DNA of 64,000 nt, from contig NC_015436.1 in the NCBI RefSeq assembly GCF_000208385.1, forward strand, positions 2,163,297 to 2,227,296, read 5' to 3'. This DNA comes from Parasphaerochaeta coccoides DSM 17374. Its GTDB lineage: Bacteria > Spirochaetota > Spirochaetia > Sphaerochaetales > Sphaerochaetaceae. Position numbers and translations under genes: made by a program. Below the pieces are notes generated by a model, which was not told the DNA's origin, ran no database searches, and saw only the letters and a program-made list of their open reading frames with translations. Below, piece by piece: positions 8,932-20,628 of this stretch (the first letter of the stretch is position 1; each line of letters begins with the position of its first letter).

Positions 8932-9504
8932 ATGATGAATATGATAAGCTTTGTAGTTTTCCTGGGCAATCCGGGAAAAGAATACGAACGGACACGCCAT
9001 AACGCAGGATGGATGGCGGCATCTCTCATTGGGGACGCCGGAGACCCCATTTCATGGCCAAAGAAGTTCCATGGAAGGTGGACGACCCTGCGTATCGGCA
9101 ACCACCCCGTCCGGCTCCTCCAGCCTCTTACCTATATGAATGAAAGCGGTCGGTCGGTAGCGGAGGCTCTGACCTTTTTCTCCCTTTCCCCACAAGACAT
9201 CCTGGTAGTCCACGATGATATCGAGTTGCCCTTCGGTATGGTTGTCCTCCAGCAAGGTGGTGGCCTCCAAGGACACAACGGACTCAAGTCAATCGCCCAG
9301 GCACTATCTTCACCGGAGTTCGGACGCCTGCGGCTGGGCATAGGCAGACCAGCGCATGGAAGCGTCTCATCTTTCGTCACTTCACGCTTTTCCCGTGAGG
9401 AGGAAATCATCCTCCCCCTCATCCTTTCCCGCTCCTGCGAATGTATCATGAAAGCATGTACGACGGGGATGCCGCCCGAACCTTTACGCATTAGCCTTCC
9501 ATAA
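8932..9504 (+). CDS. pth: peptidyl-tRNA hydrolase
   Basis: A 190-residue enzyme that releases peptides from prematurely dissociated peptidyl-tRNA. Motifs: FLGNPGKEYERTRHNAG with the catalytic His, the PLTYMNESG loop with the conserved Asn, VVHDDIELPFG with the conserved Asp, and GGGLQGHNGLKSI. The length fits the family. ATGs at 8932, 8935 and 8941 are all possible starts; the promoter spacing favours one of the first two without a leader. Confidence 0.93.
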   Translation: MMNMISFVVFLGNPGKEYERTRHNAGWMAASLIGDAGDPISWPKKFHGRWTTLRIGNHPVRLLQPLTYMNESGRSVAEALTFFSLSPQDILVVHDDIELPFGMVVLQQGGGLQGHNGLKSIAQALSSPEFGRLRLGIGRPAHGSVSSFVTSRFSREEEIILPLILSRSCECIMKACTTGMPPEPLRISLP

Positions 9505-9571
9505 TTGATGGTTTTGTGAAGTGAAAACCATGCTATAATCCCTTCACGACAAGGAACCGCAACAGGAGGCT

Positions 9572-12500
9572 ATGAGACGCATGGTTAACAGGAAGAATGA
9601 CGAACAACACGAGGATTTACAAAACAGCCCGGAGAGAAGTACAGATACACGTCGGAACTCCGGTATGTACCGAGACTTTCGCATTGCGGCACAGGCACGA
9701 ACACCCTTGCATTTATTCAGTCCTGTCTTTGTTTACACGAATGATCCTCTGGAGTTCCGTCGCCAGGCACTGGACATCTCCACAAGATACAACCAGATTC
9801 ACAAAGATTCGGGCATGTATCTTTCCGCGGCTCGTCTGTACATGTCGGCTTTGATTAACCTGATGTATCAGGCGGTCATCTCAAATTATATCCATGAAGC
9901 AGACCATGACCTGTTCTCGCGCATGGTTCCCTTCTTGTCGAAGAATCAGGACGGCATGGTCGTCCTTGATTTTTATGCCGAGGAGTTCCCTTCCCCCCAG
10001 CTTGCTGACATGAAACCTCCCCGGAATTTCTATTTGGAGGAAACCAGCAGAGGTTTTTTTGTCCACCAGATTCTGACCGACAACCCTGCCTTGGTCAAAG
10101 CCATCAAGCCCCTCATCGCTCCGGAAGGCATTGTCTTTCCCGAAGCTACCCAGGCGATGGCTGCCCTGATCGGCGGCATTTCGCAAAGCTCCCCATCAGT
10201 CAAGAACCGTGACATCGACTTGTTCACCTTTCTCACCACCCCGGCGCGGCTTCATCCTGATTCCCTGTCAAAGCAGGTGACTTACATACTTGATGCCTGG
10301 AAGGATCTTCTTCCGGAAGAACTCCGGACGCTCGGACTGCGGGGACTCGACTATATACATGAAGAAGAGCATCCTCACCCGGTCGGTCCCGGACAATCAT
10401 CCGTACCGGATTACTTTTCGCCTCTTCGCCACATCCAAGGGGAGATTGAGGCTTTTTCCCAAGACAGAAACTGGATGCCCAATGTCGTGATGATTGCAAA
10501 AAGCACTTTGGTCTGGCTCGACCAGCTCTCCAAGTCATATGGACGACCAATCACCACCCTTGACGCCATCCCCGACCAAGAGCTGGATCTTTTTGCCCGG
10601 CGCGGCTTCACCGCCCTGTGGCTGATCGGACTCTGGGAAAGAAGCTCAGCGTCAAGAAGGATCAAACATATCTGCGGGAATCCGGAAGCCGAGGCATCAG
10701 CCTATTCCCTGAAAAACTACGACATAGCTTCATCCATAGGGGGATGGCAGGCCCTGGAGAACCTGTCCGGCAGATGTCGGACCAGGGGAATCCGACTGGC
10801 AAGCGACATGGTTCCCAACCATACCGGAATAGACAGCGGCTGGGTCATCTCCCAACCGTCCTATTTCATCTCCCAGGACTATCCTCCCTTTCCTTCGTAT
10901 ACCTATGAAGGGGAAGATCTCTCCCCTGACCCGACCGTTGAAATCAAGATAGAGGATCACTATTTTGACAGAACCGATGCCGCGGTGACTTTCCGCAGGA
11001 AGGACAAGCGCACAGGGGAGACACAATATATCTTCCATGGTAACGATGGGACATCGATGCCCTGGAATGACACTGCTCAGATTGATTTCCTCAATCCTGA
11101 AGCACGGGAAGCTGTCATCCAACAAATCATGCATGTCGCCCGGTCGTTCCCCATCATACGTTTTGATGCCGCCATGACCCTGGCGCGCAAGCATATCCAA
11201 CGGCTTTGGTATCCTGTGCCCGGACACGGAGGCGACATAGCAGGGCGTGCCGACCATGCGATGGATCAGCAGGCTTTTGACTCGGCCATGCCCCAGGAAT
11301 TCTGGCGCGAGGTGGTTGACCGCATGGCTGTGGAGTTGCCGGATACCCTTCTCCTTGCCGAGGCATTCTGGATGATGGAAGGGTATTTTGTGAGAACCCT
11401 TGGCATGCACCGTGTGTATAACAGTGCCTTCATGAACATGCTGAAGAATGAAAACAACAAGCAGTACAAGGATACCATAAAGAACACCATCCTCTTTGAC
11501 CCGGAGATTCTCAAGAGGTATGTGAACTTCATGAACAATCCCGATGAGGACACGGCGATTGCCCAGTTCGGCGACGGTGACAAGTACTTGGGTGTCTGTA
11601 CGCTTCTTGCCACCATGCCCGGACTGCCCATGATCGGACATGGCCAGATTGAAGGATACCGGGAAAAATATGGCATGGAATTCCGCCGGGCTTATTGGGA
11701 CGAGCGCCCTGACATGAACCTTATCGCCGCTCATGAAAAGCGGATATTCCCCCTGTTGAAGATGCGGCGTTATTTCTCCGGCGTGGAGAGGTTCCAGATT
11801 TTCGATATGATGGACAACGGTTCCGTACAGGAGTCGGTGTTCGCCTATGTCAACGGGGATCATTCCGCCATGACGCTGGTAGTGTACAACAACCAGTATC
11901 AGGGAGTGTCTGGCATCATTTCCAAAGCCTCTCCCCGCTTGTACAAATATGGGGATGGCTCGCGCCAGACAGCTTCGACCACGCTTGCGGACGCCCTGGG
12001 GCTGACTATGGGAGGCCGGCATTTCTTGCTCTACAGGAATTTCCAGGATGGTTTGACGTACATGGTTCCTTCACTGAGAGTCTTCGATGAAGGCATGTGG
12101 TTCTCCCTCTCCGGCTACCAAGCAGTGATTTTGCTCGATCTGAGGGAAGTGGAAGATACCGACGGAGCCTACGAAAAGCTCCACGACATGCTGGGAGGAC
12201 GCGGGACAGAGGACATTGACAAGGAGCTTGCCTTCCTCCGCCTCGCACCGGTATACAAGACCATGGAGCCGCTGCGCGACCGGAAAGTCATGGATGCCTT
12301 GAGTGATCTCAGCAAAGGGATGTTGAAGAAAAAAGAGGAACGGGCACTGCTTCTTTATTTGGGAGAAGCATACGCACGCATCACAGCCGTAGAGGAAAGT
12401 CTTTCCCCAGCCGCCAGAAGCGTGTTGCCCACGAGACCTCATGACGTGTCCGCGCAATCTGTCCTGTCCTTCATCCAGGATTTGTCCGCCTTTTTCGCCT

Positions 12501-13021
12501 CCCCGAAAATCTCCGTATTCGCTTCAGGGGGGACGATACGGGAGGAATATCCGCTCGTCATGGCTACCGCGCTTTTCCTTCTTCCTTTCATTTCACCGGA
12601 CATTCCGGTGGATACCGCAATGGAATACGCCGACAGGCTCATGCTCGACCGCTTCTTCCGTTCCGCCCTTCCTGCGTCCGGCATTGATGCCGACACTGTC
12701 CGCAGGCTCTGTCATGAAGGGGCTTTGTTTGCCTCTGTCCGCAGCGGGACATCCTGGCTGTATCCCGCGGGATATTCAGCCTCCAGTGTCCTGATGACTT
12801 TGCTGGAGTCCTCATCTTTCCGCAATCTTGTCGGATGCAATGACTACCAGGGAGTGAGCTGGTACCGCAAGGAATTTTTCCAGGATGCCTTGTTCACCGT
12901 CATCGTGGCAACTGCTCATGCGCTGGAAGAAAAAGATGGTCCTGACGCGGAAGTCCTGCTGGCCGATCTGCTGGAAAAGGAAAGACACGCAGGGTATCAG
13001 GTGGCCGGTTTGTTCTCGTGA
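9572..13021 (+). CDS. large GH13 alpha-amylase-superfamily protein
   Basis: 1149 residues, about twice a normal amylase. A ~330-residue N-terminal region has no motif I recognise. The barrel follows: region I LASDMVPNHTG, region II IRFDAAMTL (nucleophile ~Asp532), region III LLAEAFW (acid/base ~Glu597), and a region-IV candidate NNPDED (~Asp658) where the usual His is Pro. A further ~300 residues follow the barrel. It should act on alpha-glucans, but substrate and whether it hydrolyses or transfers cannot be told. No signal peptide, so cytoplasmic. TATAAT sits at 9534-9539 and AGGAGG just before the start; ATG 9572 is very close to it (2 nt) and ATG 9581 is further away (11 nt). Confidence 0.8.
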   Translation: MRRMVNRKNDEQHEDLQNSPERSTDTRRNSGMYRDFRIAAQARTPLHLFSPVFVYTNDPLEFRRQALDISTRYNQIHKDSGMYLSAARLYMSALINLMYQAVISNYIHEADHDLFSRMVPFLSKNQDGMVVLDFYAEEFPSPQLADMKPPRNFYLEETSRGFFVHQILTDNPALVKAIKPLIAPEGIVFPEATQAMAALIGGISQSSPSVKNRDIDLFTFLTTPARLHPDSLSKQVTYILDAWKDLLPEELRTLGLRGLDYIHEEEHPHPVGPGQSSVPDYFSPLRHIQGEIEAFSQDRNWMPNVVMIAKSTLVWLDQLSKSYGRPITTLDAIPDQELDLFARRGFTALWLIGLWERSSASRRIKHICGNPEAEASAYSLKNYDIASSIGGWQALENLSGRCRTRGIRLASDMVPNHTGIDSGWVISQPSYFISQDYPPFPSYTYEGEDLSPDPTVEIKIEDHYFDRTDAAVTFRRKDKRTGETQYIFHGNDGTSMPWNDTAQIDFLNPEAREAVIQQIMHVARSFPIIRFDAAMTLARKHIQRLWYPVPGHGGDIAGRADHAMDQQAFDSAMPQEFWREVVDRMAVELPDTLLLAEAFWMMEGYFVRTLGMHRVYNSAFMNMLKNENNKQYKDTIKNTILFDPEILKRYVNFMNNPDEDTAIAQFGDGDKYLGVCTLLATMPGLPMIGHGQIEGYREKYGMEFRRAYWDERPDMNLIAAHEKRIFPLLKMRRYFSGVERFQIFDMMDNGSVQESVFAYVNGDHSAMTLVVYNNQYQGVSGIISKASPRLYKYGDGSRQTASTTLADALGLTMGGRHFLLYRNFQDGLTYMVPSLRVFDEGMWFSLSGYQAVILLDLREVEDTDGAYEKLHDMLGGRGTEDIDKELAFLRLAPVYKTMEPLRDRKVMDALSDLSKGMLKKKEERALLLYLGEAYARITAVEESLSPAARSVLPTRPHDVSAQSVLSFIQDLSAFFASPKISVFASGGTIREEYPLVMATALFLLPFISPDIPVDTAMEYADRLMLDRFFRSALPASGIDADTVRRLCHEGALFASVRSGTSWLYPAGYSASSVLMTLLESSSFRNLVGCNDYQGVSWYRKEFFQDALFTVIVATAHALEEKDGPDAEVLLADLLEKERHAGYQVAGLFS

Positions 13022-13031
13022 GGTTCGTGAA

Positions 13032-13058
13032 TTGACTTTGGATTTTTCATGGTATACT
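13032..13058 (+). promoter_or_regulatory. promoter of the DAACS-like transporter, near-leaderless
   Basis: TTGACT (13032-13037), 15-bp spacer, TATACT (13053-13058). The ATG follows 8 nt after the -10, and no Shine-Dalgarno is present, so a leaderless transcript is implied. Confidence 0.5.
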
Positions 13059-13066
13059 CTTTACCC

Positions 13067-14281
13067 ATGAAAACATGGATAAGTTATACGGCAGCCATGC
13101 TGATGGGGCTGGCTGCAACATTACTTTTCGGGGATTCGGCTTTTTTCGCACAAGCGGCCGCTTCTGTCGTCGTTGTCCTCATTGGCGCCGGTTTCATCCT
13201 CCTTGTGCCTTTCGTTTTCGTGGCTTTCTCCGCAGGAACAGCATCTCTGCGCAAGAATCGGAAAGGATGGTCACTTGCATGGACCACTATTCTCTGGTCG
13301 CTTGCCCTGACGGTTCTTTTACCTTTGGTTGGCTCGGTCATATTCCATTTGTTCCCTGTCGTATTCCCTGTCACGTCCACAGCAGGGGTTCCCGTAAAGG
13401 GATTGTCCGCGTCCCTGGGTCAGATATTCATGCCGTATCTGTCAGGCTACAATCCTCTTGTCCTGCTTGCCGCCATGGCACTGGCGTTGACGCTCGGATA
13501 TTTCCTCCGGCCTGATGCCGATGTGATTCGTCCCGCCTATGCGGTGACGAATTCGTTCAGCGAGGTTTTCTTCCGGTTCGCGCGGGGGCTTTCCGCCGCT
13601 GGTTTCGTCTTGGTGTTCTTTTTCTCCGTCCATTGGTTCGTATCCCTGTACAGGGACGGAACTGTCTTTATAGCAGGTCGCTTCCTCTTGCTCGTCTGCG
13701 GAGGAACCGCCATTGTTTTGTGTGGCATAGTACCCTTGGTTTATGGTGTCGCCACGGGTTTCAGACGAAACCCTTACAGGGCTCTCTATCGTTTGATTGC
13801 GCCCGCTTTGATGGCATTGTTCAGCGGAAGCATCTATTTCTCATGGCCGGTTCTGATGTCGGCGTCCCGTCATAATAACGGCGTCCAGAAAAGAATTGTC
13901 GGCACGGCGGCTCCTCTTTACATTTTCCTTGGTCGCGGCGGAACGGCATTCATGGCTACCTTGACCGCTACCGCCCTGCTGTATGCCGCTACCGGTTCAT
14001 TGCCCGCCTTCGGAATCATTGTTGCTGTCGCGGGTGCCTCCATGCTTGTTTCTTTTGCCAGTGCCTTCCATCCCGGCTTTGAGCTGATGGCGGCAGTCCT
14101 TCTGGTCTTCAGATTCCATGGCATCAATCTTTATGGTGGAGAAGCCACCCTTCTGGCGTTCCTGCCTCTGCTCAATGGCATGGGGCTTTTGCTGGATGTC
14201 GTGATAGCCGGTCTTGGCCAGGATGTCACTTCGGCGCACATGAAGACTGCGGTCACGGTGGACTACAGGGACATAACGTAA
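13067..14281 (+). CDS. sodium/dicarboxylate symporter-like (DAACS) membrane protein
   Basis: 404 residues from ATG 13067 (MKTWISYTAAM). Multiple hydrophobic segments run through the chain, and a re-entrant-type LGRGGTAFMATLTATALLY segment near residue 290 resembles the substrate-site loop of the SDF/DAACS family. The family moves acidic or neutral amino acids or dicarboxylates with Na+ or H+. The usual NMDGT signature is not intact, so substrate and even transport activity are uncertain. The following membrane protein gene starts directly after its stop codon, suggesting an operon. Confidence 0.6.
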   Translation: MKTWISYTAAMLMGLAATLLFGDSAFFAQAAASVVVVLIGAGFILLVPFVFVAFSAGTASLRKNRKGWSLAWTTILWSLALTVLLPLVGSVIFHLFPVVFPVTSTAGVPVKGLSASLGQIFMPYLSGYNPLVLLAAMALALTLGYFLRPDADVIRPAYAVTNSFSEVFFRFARGLSAAGFVLVFFFSVHWFVSLYRDGTVFIAGRFLLLVCGGTAIVLCGIVPLVYGVATGFRRNPYRALYRLIAPALMALFSGSIYFSWPVLMSASRHNNGVQKRIVGTAAPLYIFLGRGGTAFMATLTATALLYAATGSLPAFGIIVAVAGASMLVSFASAFHPGFELMAAVLLVFRFHGINLYGGEATLLAFLPLLNGMGLLLDVVIAGLGQDVTSAHMKTAVTVDYRDIT

Positions 14282-15085
14282 ATGAGCAACGCCATGAGGA
14301 CTGCGCTGCTGGTCGTTCAGATCATCATCGCGGTCGTCCTCTTGTCTGTCATAGGGTATACGGTTTCTCGTCTGTATGCAGACGACTCCCTCCTTCTCCT
14401 TTCTCCCGTGATGCAGGAAAACAGTAGGTTGAGCCTGTTGTTGAATGTCTTCATGCCTTCCGTCCTGCATATAGTAGCGTCCGTCATAGCCGCCGGACTC
14501 CTGCGCTATCACTATCGTTCACAGACAGGTATTGAAGCCCAGATTCTGCCAGTTCTGTTACTGGCATCCACCATTGGCTACGTAGTGCTTCTGCCTTGGT
14601 TCTCCTTTGTATCCAAGCAGGTCGCCCTGTCCGCGCCAGTCATTTCGGCCATTTACCATTTTTCCCAAATCTTCATTGCCCTCGGCTATGCCGGATGCGC
14701 ACTGATGCATAACTCGGCGTTGGAGCTGAACCTGAACCGCTACATGTTTTCCATCTTCGTTTTTTCTGTCTTTGGGGTCAGTATCGCCCCGATCACGTCA
14801 AATTCTCTCGTGGAACCTGTAATCTCACATATGCCCAACAACATGTTCTCCATTGCTGTCCTTGCCATCGAAATCATTGCCATCGTAGCTTTCACCATTG
14901 GCCTGATAAAGGAAAGCAACAAACATGAACGTATGAGGTATCTTGCCTTCATCCTGATGACTGTCGGCTCCAGTTTCCTGTGTAATTACTTTTCCGTAGC
15001 CTTCAACATAGCGGGAATCATCTTCTTCGTGACCGGCGCATTCTTCTTGGTCTTCTTGACAAGGACATATCAGGTGTGGACATGA
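14282..15085 (+). CDS. seven-helix-type membrane protein, unknown function
   Basis: 267 residues with about seven hydrophobic stretches (IIIAVVLLSVIGY near the N-terminus, ILPVLLLASTIGYVVLLPW, FSIFVFSVFGVSIAPI, FSIAVLAIEIIAIVAFTIG, AGIIFFVTGAFFLVFL at the end). The ATG follows immediately on the stop codon of the transporter gene, so translation is probably coupled. I do not recognise a family; it may be an accessory protein of the transporter. Confidence 0.65.
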   Translation: MSNAMRTALLVVQIIIAVVLLSVIGYTVSRLYADDSLLLLSPVMQENSRLSLLLNVFMPSVLHIVASVIAAGLLRYHYRSQTGIEAQILPVLLLASTIGYVVLLPWFSFVSKQVALSAPVISAIYHFSQIFIALGYAGCALMHNSALELNLNRYMFSIFVFSVFGVSIAPITSNSLVEPVISHMPNNMFSIAVLAIEIIAIVAFTIGLIKESNKHERMRYLAFILMTVGSSFLCNYFSVAFNIAGIIFFVTGAFFLVFLTRTYQVWT

Positions 15086-15171
15086 AAAGGGTGCGTTATT
15101 GTTTCCATACTCTTGCATAACATACGCTTAAAATCTAATTACTGAACAATATTAACATCTAAAATCGTCAA

Positions 15172-15261
15172 ATAACCCGAAAGTATTATATGGTTTTCTC
15201 TGCTTTTCATGCAAAATAATACCTTTGGGTAATAGCCTTCTATTGTCAGCACGTCTATACT
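15172..15261 (+). promoter_or_regulatory. lipoprotein-regulon promoter, locus A
   Basis: Left arm ATAACCCGAAAGTATTATAT (15172-15191) and right arm AATAATACCTTTGGGTAAT (15215-15233) form an inverted pair, 43 bp start to start. A -10 TATACT lies at 15256-15261, 22 bp after the right arm. No good -35 is present, so the box probably binds an activator. The right arm ends 95 bp before the ATG at 15328. Confidence 0.65.
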
Positions 15262-15327
15262 GACGCCAATTGTCAACCCTGCATGGTTGACTACGTGTGA
15301 CGTTTTTTCAAGGAAAAAGGGGCAAAC

Positions 15328-17570
<2,243 letters not shown>

Positions 17571-17587
17571 GCAAGGCATGAAAAAGT

Positions 17588-17634
17588 ACCGGCGCACACG
17601 CCGACCGACTGACAGGTCGTTCTGGTGCGCCGGT
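17588..17634 (+). terminator. conserved 3' stem-loop of locus A
   Basis: ACCGGCGCAC (17588-17597) pairs with GTGCGCCGGT (17625-17634), with an inner CGACC/GGTCG helix. It begins 17 bp after the stop codon. There is no clear T-run. Loci B and C carry related stems at the same distance, with compensatory base changes in C. Confidence 0.6.
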
Positions 17635-17738
17635 CGCTTCTTCCTGACTCTCCCCATGACCACCATCACCTGCATGGGGAAGAGAACAGGAAGATTTACA
17701 GAAAACAGGAAAGCGCGTAGAATCAGATTCTACCGGTT

Positions 17739-19508
17739 TTACAGTGGCTTCGTCGCCTCGGCAAGCCATGTCGGATCATCGACCAAAGCATGGAGTTTCT
17801 CGTAGACCATGGCATGATAGGCGTCAATCTGGGCTCGCTCCTTGTCGGTAATCAAGGTCATGTCAATCAGCTTCCTTTCATAAGGACAGAGCGTCAGCGT
17901 CTCGAATTTCAAGAACTCCCCGAACTCGGTAGTCTCATGCACGGCCACTGCCTCCAGGTTCTCGATGCGCACGCCATGCTTGCCTTCACGGTAAATGCCC
18001 GGCTCATTGCTCGTCACCATACCCGGAACCATGGCGACAGCTATGGGCTTGCTGCTGATCTTCTGGGGGCCTTCATGGACATTCAACCTATGACCGACGC
18101 CATGTCCTGTTCCATGAAAGAAAGTCAGCCCCTGCTCCCAGAGAAACTGACGGGCAAGGATATCAAGCTGGTATCCACTTGTTCCCGTGGGGAATATGGC
18201 ACGGGCAAGGGCAAGATGGCCCTTCAACACCAAAGTATAATCCTTCTTCTCCTCATCCGTTGGCGTTCCGAACAGGAGAGTGCGTGTCACATCAGTCATT
18301 CCGAACTCGTACATGCCACCAGTGTCCAAGACCAGCAGACCGTTTCCTTTTATGGGAGATGAACCAACGGATGATGCGGAATAATGCGGCAATGCCCCAT
18401 GAGGCCCGAATCCTGCGATAGGGCCAAAGGAATCTCCCAGGCATCCCGGATTGCGAAGCCTCTGGGCAGCCAGGAGCTGGGTAAGCTCATATTCATTGTA
18501 TTGGTTCTTCACGGCATCCAGGGAAGATATGAAATTGACCAGAGCCACGCCGTCATAGAGATGTGATTTCCTCATGCCTTCCAGTTCCGTCTCATTCTTT
18601 GCAGCCTTGAAGTCCGTGGTCGGCTCACGGCCTTCCCGCACCTCGACTCCATCGGCAAGTGCCTGATAGAGAAGCATGTTGGTTTTCTCCGGATTGATGA
18701 ACACGACATCTCCTACGGCTATGCGGTCGGCAATGACGGTGGGCGCCTCATCATAAGGACGCACATGCATATCATGAGACACAGAGGCGAGGATGTCGGG
18801 TGAGAACCTCCGGGGAGACGTGAAAAGCCACGCTTCCTTGTGACCTATGATCATATATGACAAAAACACCGGGTTGTATTCAACATCCCTTCCACGCAGG
18901 TTCAGCAACCACGCTATGTCATCAAGGGACGAAAGGAGGAAATAAGACGCTCCCTGCCGTCTCATGAAATCACGAACCCGTGCCAGCTTGGAGGAACGAC
19001 TCTCCCCTGAAATGGACAGGGGAAGCTCGACCACAGGAGTCTGAGGAACAGCAGGCCGGTCGCCCCAGACTTCATTAAGATAATCCGCCGTTGCTTTCAG
19101 GCGGATACCCTTGCCGGAGAACTGCCCTTCCATGGCACGATGGACGCCCACCATCAGTGTATCAGCGGAAATGCCGACGATTCCTCCCGGCGGCACGTTC
19201 ATCATCAGCCATTCATTTGGTTCGGGAACGCCAGGAGCCTCCTGCTTCATGAGAAGCCATGATGTTCCGGCGACCTGTTCCGCTCCCTGGATATAATACC
19301 GGGAATCGACCCACAGGAGAGCTTTGTCATGAGTAATGATCGCAGTCCCAGCACTGCCTGTGAACCCGGTAGCCCATTCCCGTGTCCGCCAGCGGGGACA
19401 GACATATTCACTCTGATGCGGATCCGTACCATTTATGATCCATGCGTCCAGCCCGTCTTCCTTCATCCTGCCACGAATCGCGGCTATCCTAGTGTCTATG
19501 CTTTCCAT
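17739..19508 (-). CDS. aminopeptidase P family metallopeptidase (M24B)
   Basis: 589 residues from ATG 19508, which has an AAGGAG site; the longer frame lacks one. The N-terminal creatinase-like domains (IAAIRGRMKEDGLDAWIINGTDPH; LWVDSRYYIQ) precede the C-terminal pita-bread catalytic domain with LVLDTGGMYEFGMTDVTRT (two metal Asp), HGTGHGVGHRLNVHE (metal His) and SNEPGIY plus a final IENLEAV (metal Glu). It should remove N-terminal residues before proline in the cytoplasm. Its start overlaps the end of lgt by 20 bp, so the two form a translationally coupled pair. Confidence 0.9.
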   Translation of the reverse strand: MESIDTRIAAIRGRMKEDGLDAWIINGTDPHQSEYVCPRWRTREWATGFTGSAGTAIITHDKALLWVDSRYYIQGAEQVAGTSWLLMKQEAPGVPEPNEWLMMNVPPGGIVGISADTLMVGVHRAMEGQFSGKGIRLKATADYLNEVWGDRPAVPQTPVVELPLSISGESRSSKLARVRDFMRRQGASYFLLSSLDDIAWLLNLRGRDVEYNPVFLSYMIIGHKEAWLFTSPRRFSPDILASVSHDMHVRPYDEAPTVIADRIAVGDVVFINPEKTNMLLYQALADGVEVREGREPTTDFKAAKNETELEGMRKSHLYDGVALVNFISSLDAVKNQYNEYELTQLLAAQRLRNPGCLGDSFGPIAGFGPHGALPHYSASSVGSSPIKGNGLLVLDTGGMYEFGMTDVTRTLLFGTPTDEEKKDYTLVLKGHLALARAIFPTGTSGYQLDILARQFLWEQGLTFFHGTGHGVGHRLNVHEGPQKISSKPIAVAMVPGMVTSNEPGIYREGKHGVRIENLEAVAVHETTEFGEFLKFETLTLCPYERKLIDMTLITDKERAQIDAYHAMVYEKLHALVDDPTWLAEATKPL

Positions 19509-20502
19509 GGTGACTCCTTGTTGTTTCTTTTTGTCGTTTCTTTGCGTCAGCCGGCACGGCATCCTGAGAAGTCTTCTTTGGAAGAAGGATGTACAGCAGG
19601 ATACCACCTATGATCATGAGGAGACAGAAAATCTGCCCCAGAGAGATATTCCCGAACGATGCGAACAGCGCGGTAGGGCTTTCCGCTGCCGCGATGACGT
19701 ATCCGATCCCGGCATCAGGTTCCCTGAAATATTCAATGACAAAACGGATGATGCCATAACCGATAAGGTACGCGCTCAGCAGGAACCCATTTTTGCTCGA
19801 CCCGCGACGGGGACGCAGGATGAACCACAGGACGAGCCAGAGCAGTATGCCTTCTCCAAACGCTTCATAAAGCTGGGAAGGATGGCGGGGCAGATTGATC
19901 AAATCTCCACGTGCATACTCCATCCCCACGATATCCGCAACGTCCCTCACCCAGGACAACCGGGTGGACAGGCCGGGAGCATGGGGAAAGACAATGCCCC
20001 ATGACTGTGTCGTCACTCGTCCCCAAAGCTCTCCGTTGATGAAGTTTCCGAGACGACCGAAGGCGTATCCCAGAGGAATGCCTGCCACAATGGTGTCAGC
20101 AACACGGAAAAAGCCGAGCCTGTGCCTCCGGCACGCAATGACCCCGCCTATGACCGCCCCCACCACACCGCCATGATAGCTCATGCCGGGCAACCCGACG
20201 AATACCCCGTTCTGCCATGGCCAGAAAATGAGCCAAGGACGGGTGAGGTACATCAGCCATTCATCGTTGTAGAAAAGAACCGAGAACACCCGTGCCCCCA
20301 GAATCAGTCCTGTGATGGCAAAAAGGAACAAATCCTGGGTCTGGGTCGTGGTAATGGCAAGCCCTCCCCGTCTGACCTGCCAGGTAAAAAGCAGATAGGT
20401 AACGGCAAACGCCACCAAGTACATCAACGCATACCACCGGACCGGAAGCCCAGGGATGATTTCAGGGTGTATCCACGAAGGGAAGTGTATATATGCAACC
20501 AT
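19489..20502 (-). CDS. lgt: prolipoprotein diacylglyceryl transferase
   Basis: 337 residues from ATG 20502 (MVAYIHFPSWIHPEIIPG). It transfers diacylglycerol from phosphatidylglycerol to the lipobox cysteine of prolipoproteins, the first step of lipoprotein maturation, in the inner membrane. The family signature GRLGNFINGELWG is intact, with multiple transmembrane segments and the PSQLYEAFGEG motif. A C-terminal Lys-rich tail (PKKTSQDAVPADAKKRQKE) extends beyond the usual end. Its product is needed by the many lipoproteins in this window. Confidence 0.95.
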   Translation of the reverse strand: MVAYIHFPSWIHPEIIPGLPVRWYALMYLVAFAVTYLLFTWQVRRGGLAITTTQTQDLFLFAITGLILGARVFSVLFYNDEWLMYLTRPWLIFWPWQNGVFVGLPGMSYHGGVVGAVIGGVIACRRHRLGFFRVADTIVAGIPLGYAFGRLGNFINGELWGRVTTQSWGIVFPHAPGLSTRLSWVRDVADIVGMEYARGDLINLPRHPSQLYEAFGEGILLWLVLWFILRPRRGSSKNGFLLSAYLIGYGIIRFVIEYFREPDAGIGYVIAAAESPTALFASFGNISLGQIFCLLMIIGGILLYILLPKKTSQDAVPADAKKRQKETTRSHHGKHRH

Positions 20503-20508
20503 GAGGGA

Positions 20509-20537
20509 AGTGTAAGCACATGGTATGGCACGGTCAA
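20509..20537 (-). promoter_or_regulatory. lgt promoter, leaderless arrangement
   Basis: On the minus strand, TTGACC (20532-20537), a 17-bp spacer and TACACT (20509-20514). Six nucleotides separate the -10 from the lgt ATG at 20502, and no Shine-Dalgarno is present. Confidence 0.55.
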
Positions 20538-20628
20538 GGGAAAGCACGCCTCATTCATCATACCATCCACACAATCATCATGCCCCATGCTATAGTCAGT
20601 CAGCCTCTTTTATTTTATATTCACTGGT

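Noticed and set aside
10730..12022. 430-residue antisense frame inside the GH13 gene
   Set aside because: His-rich composition and no start signal; the sense strand carries the GH13 motifs.
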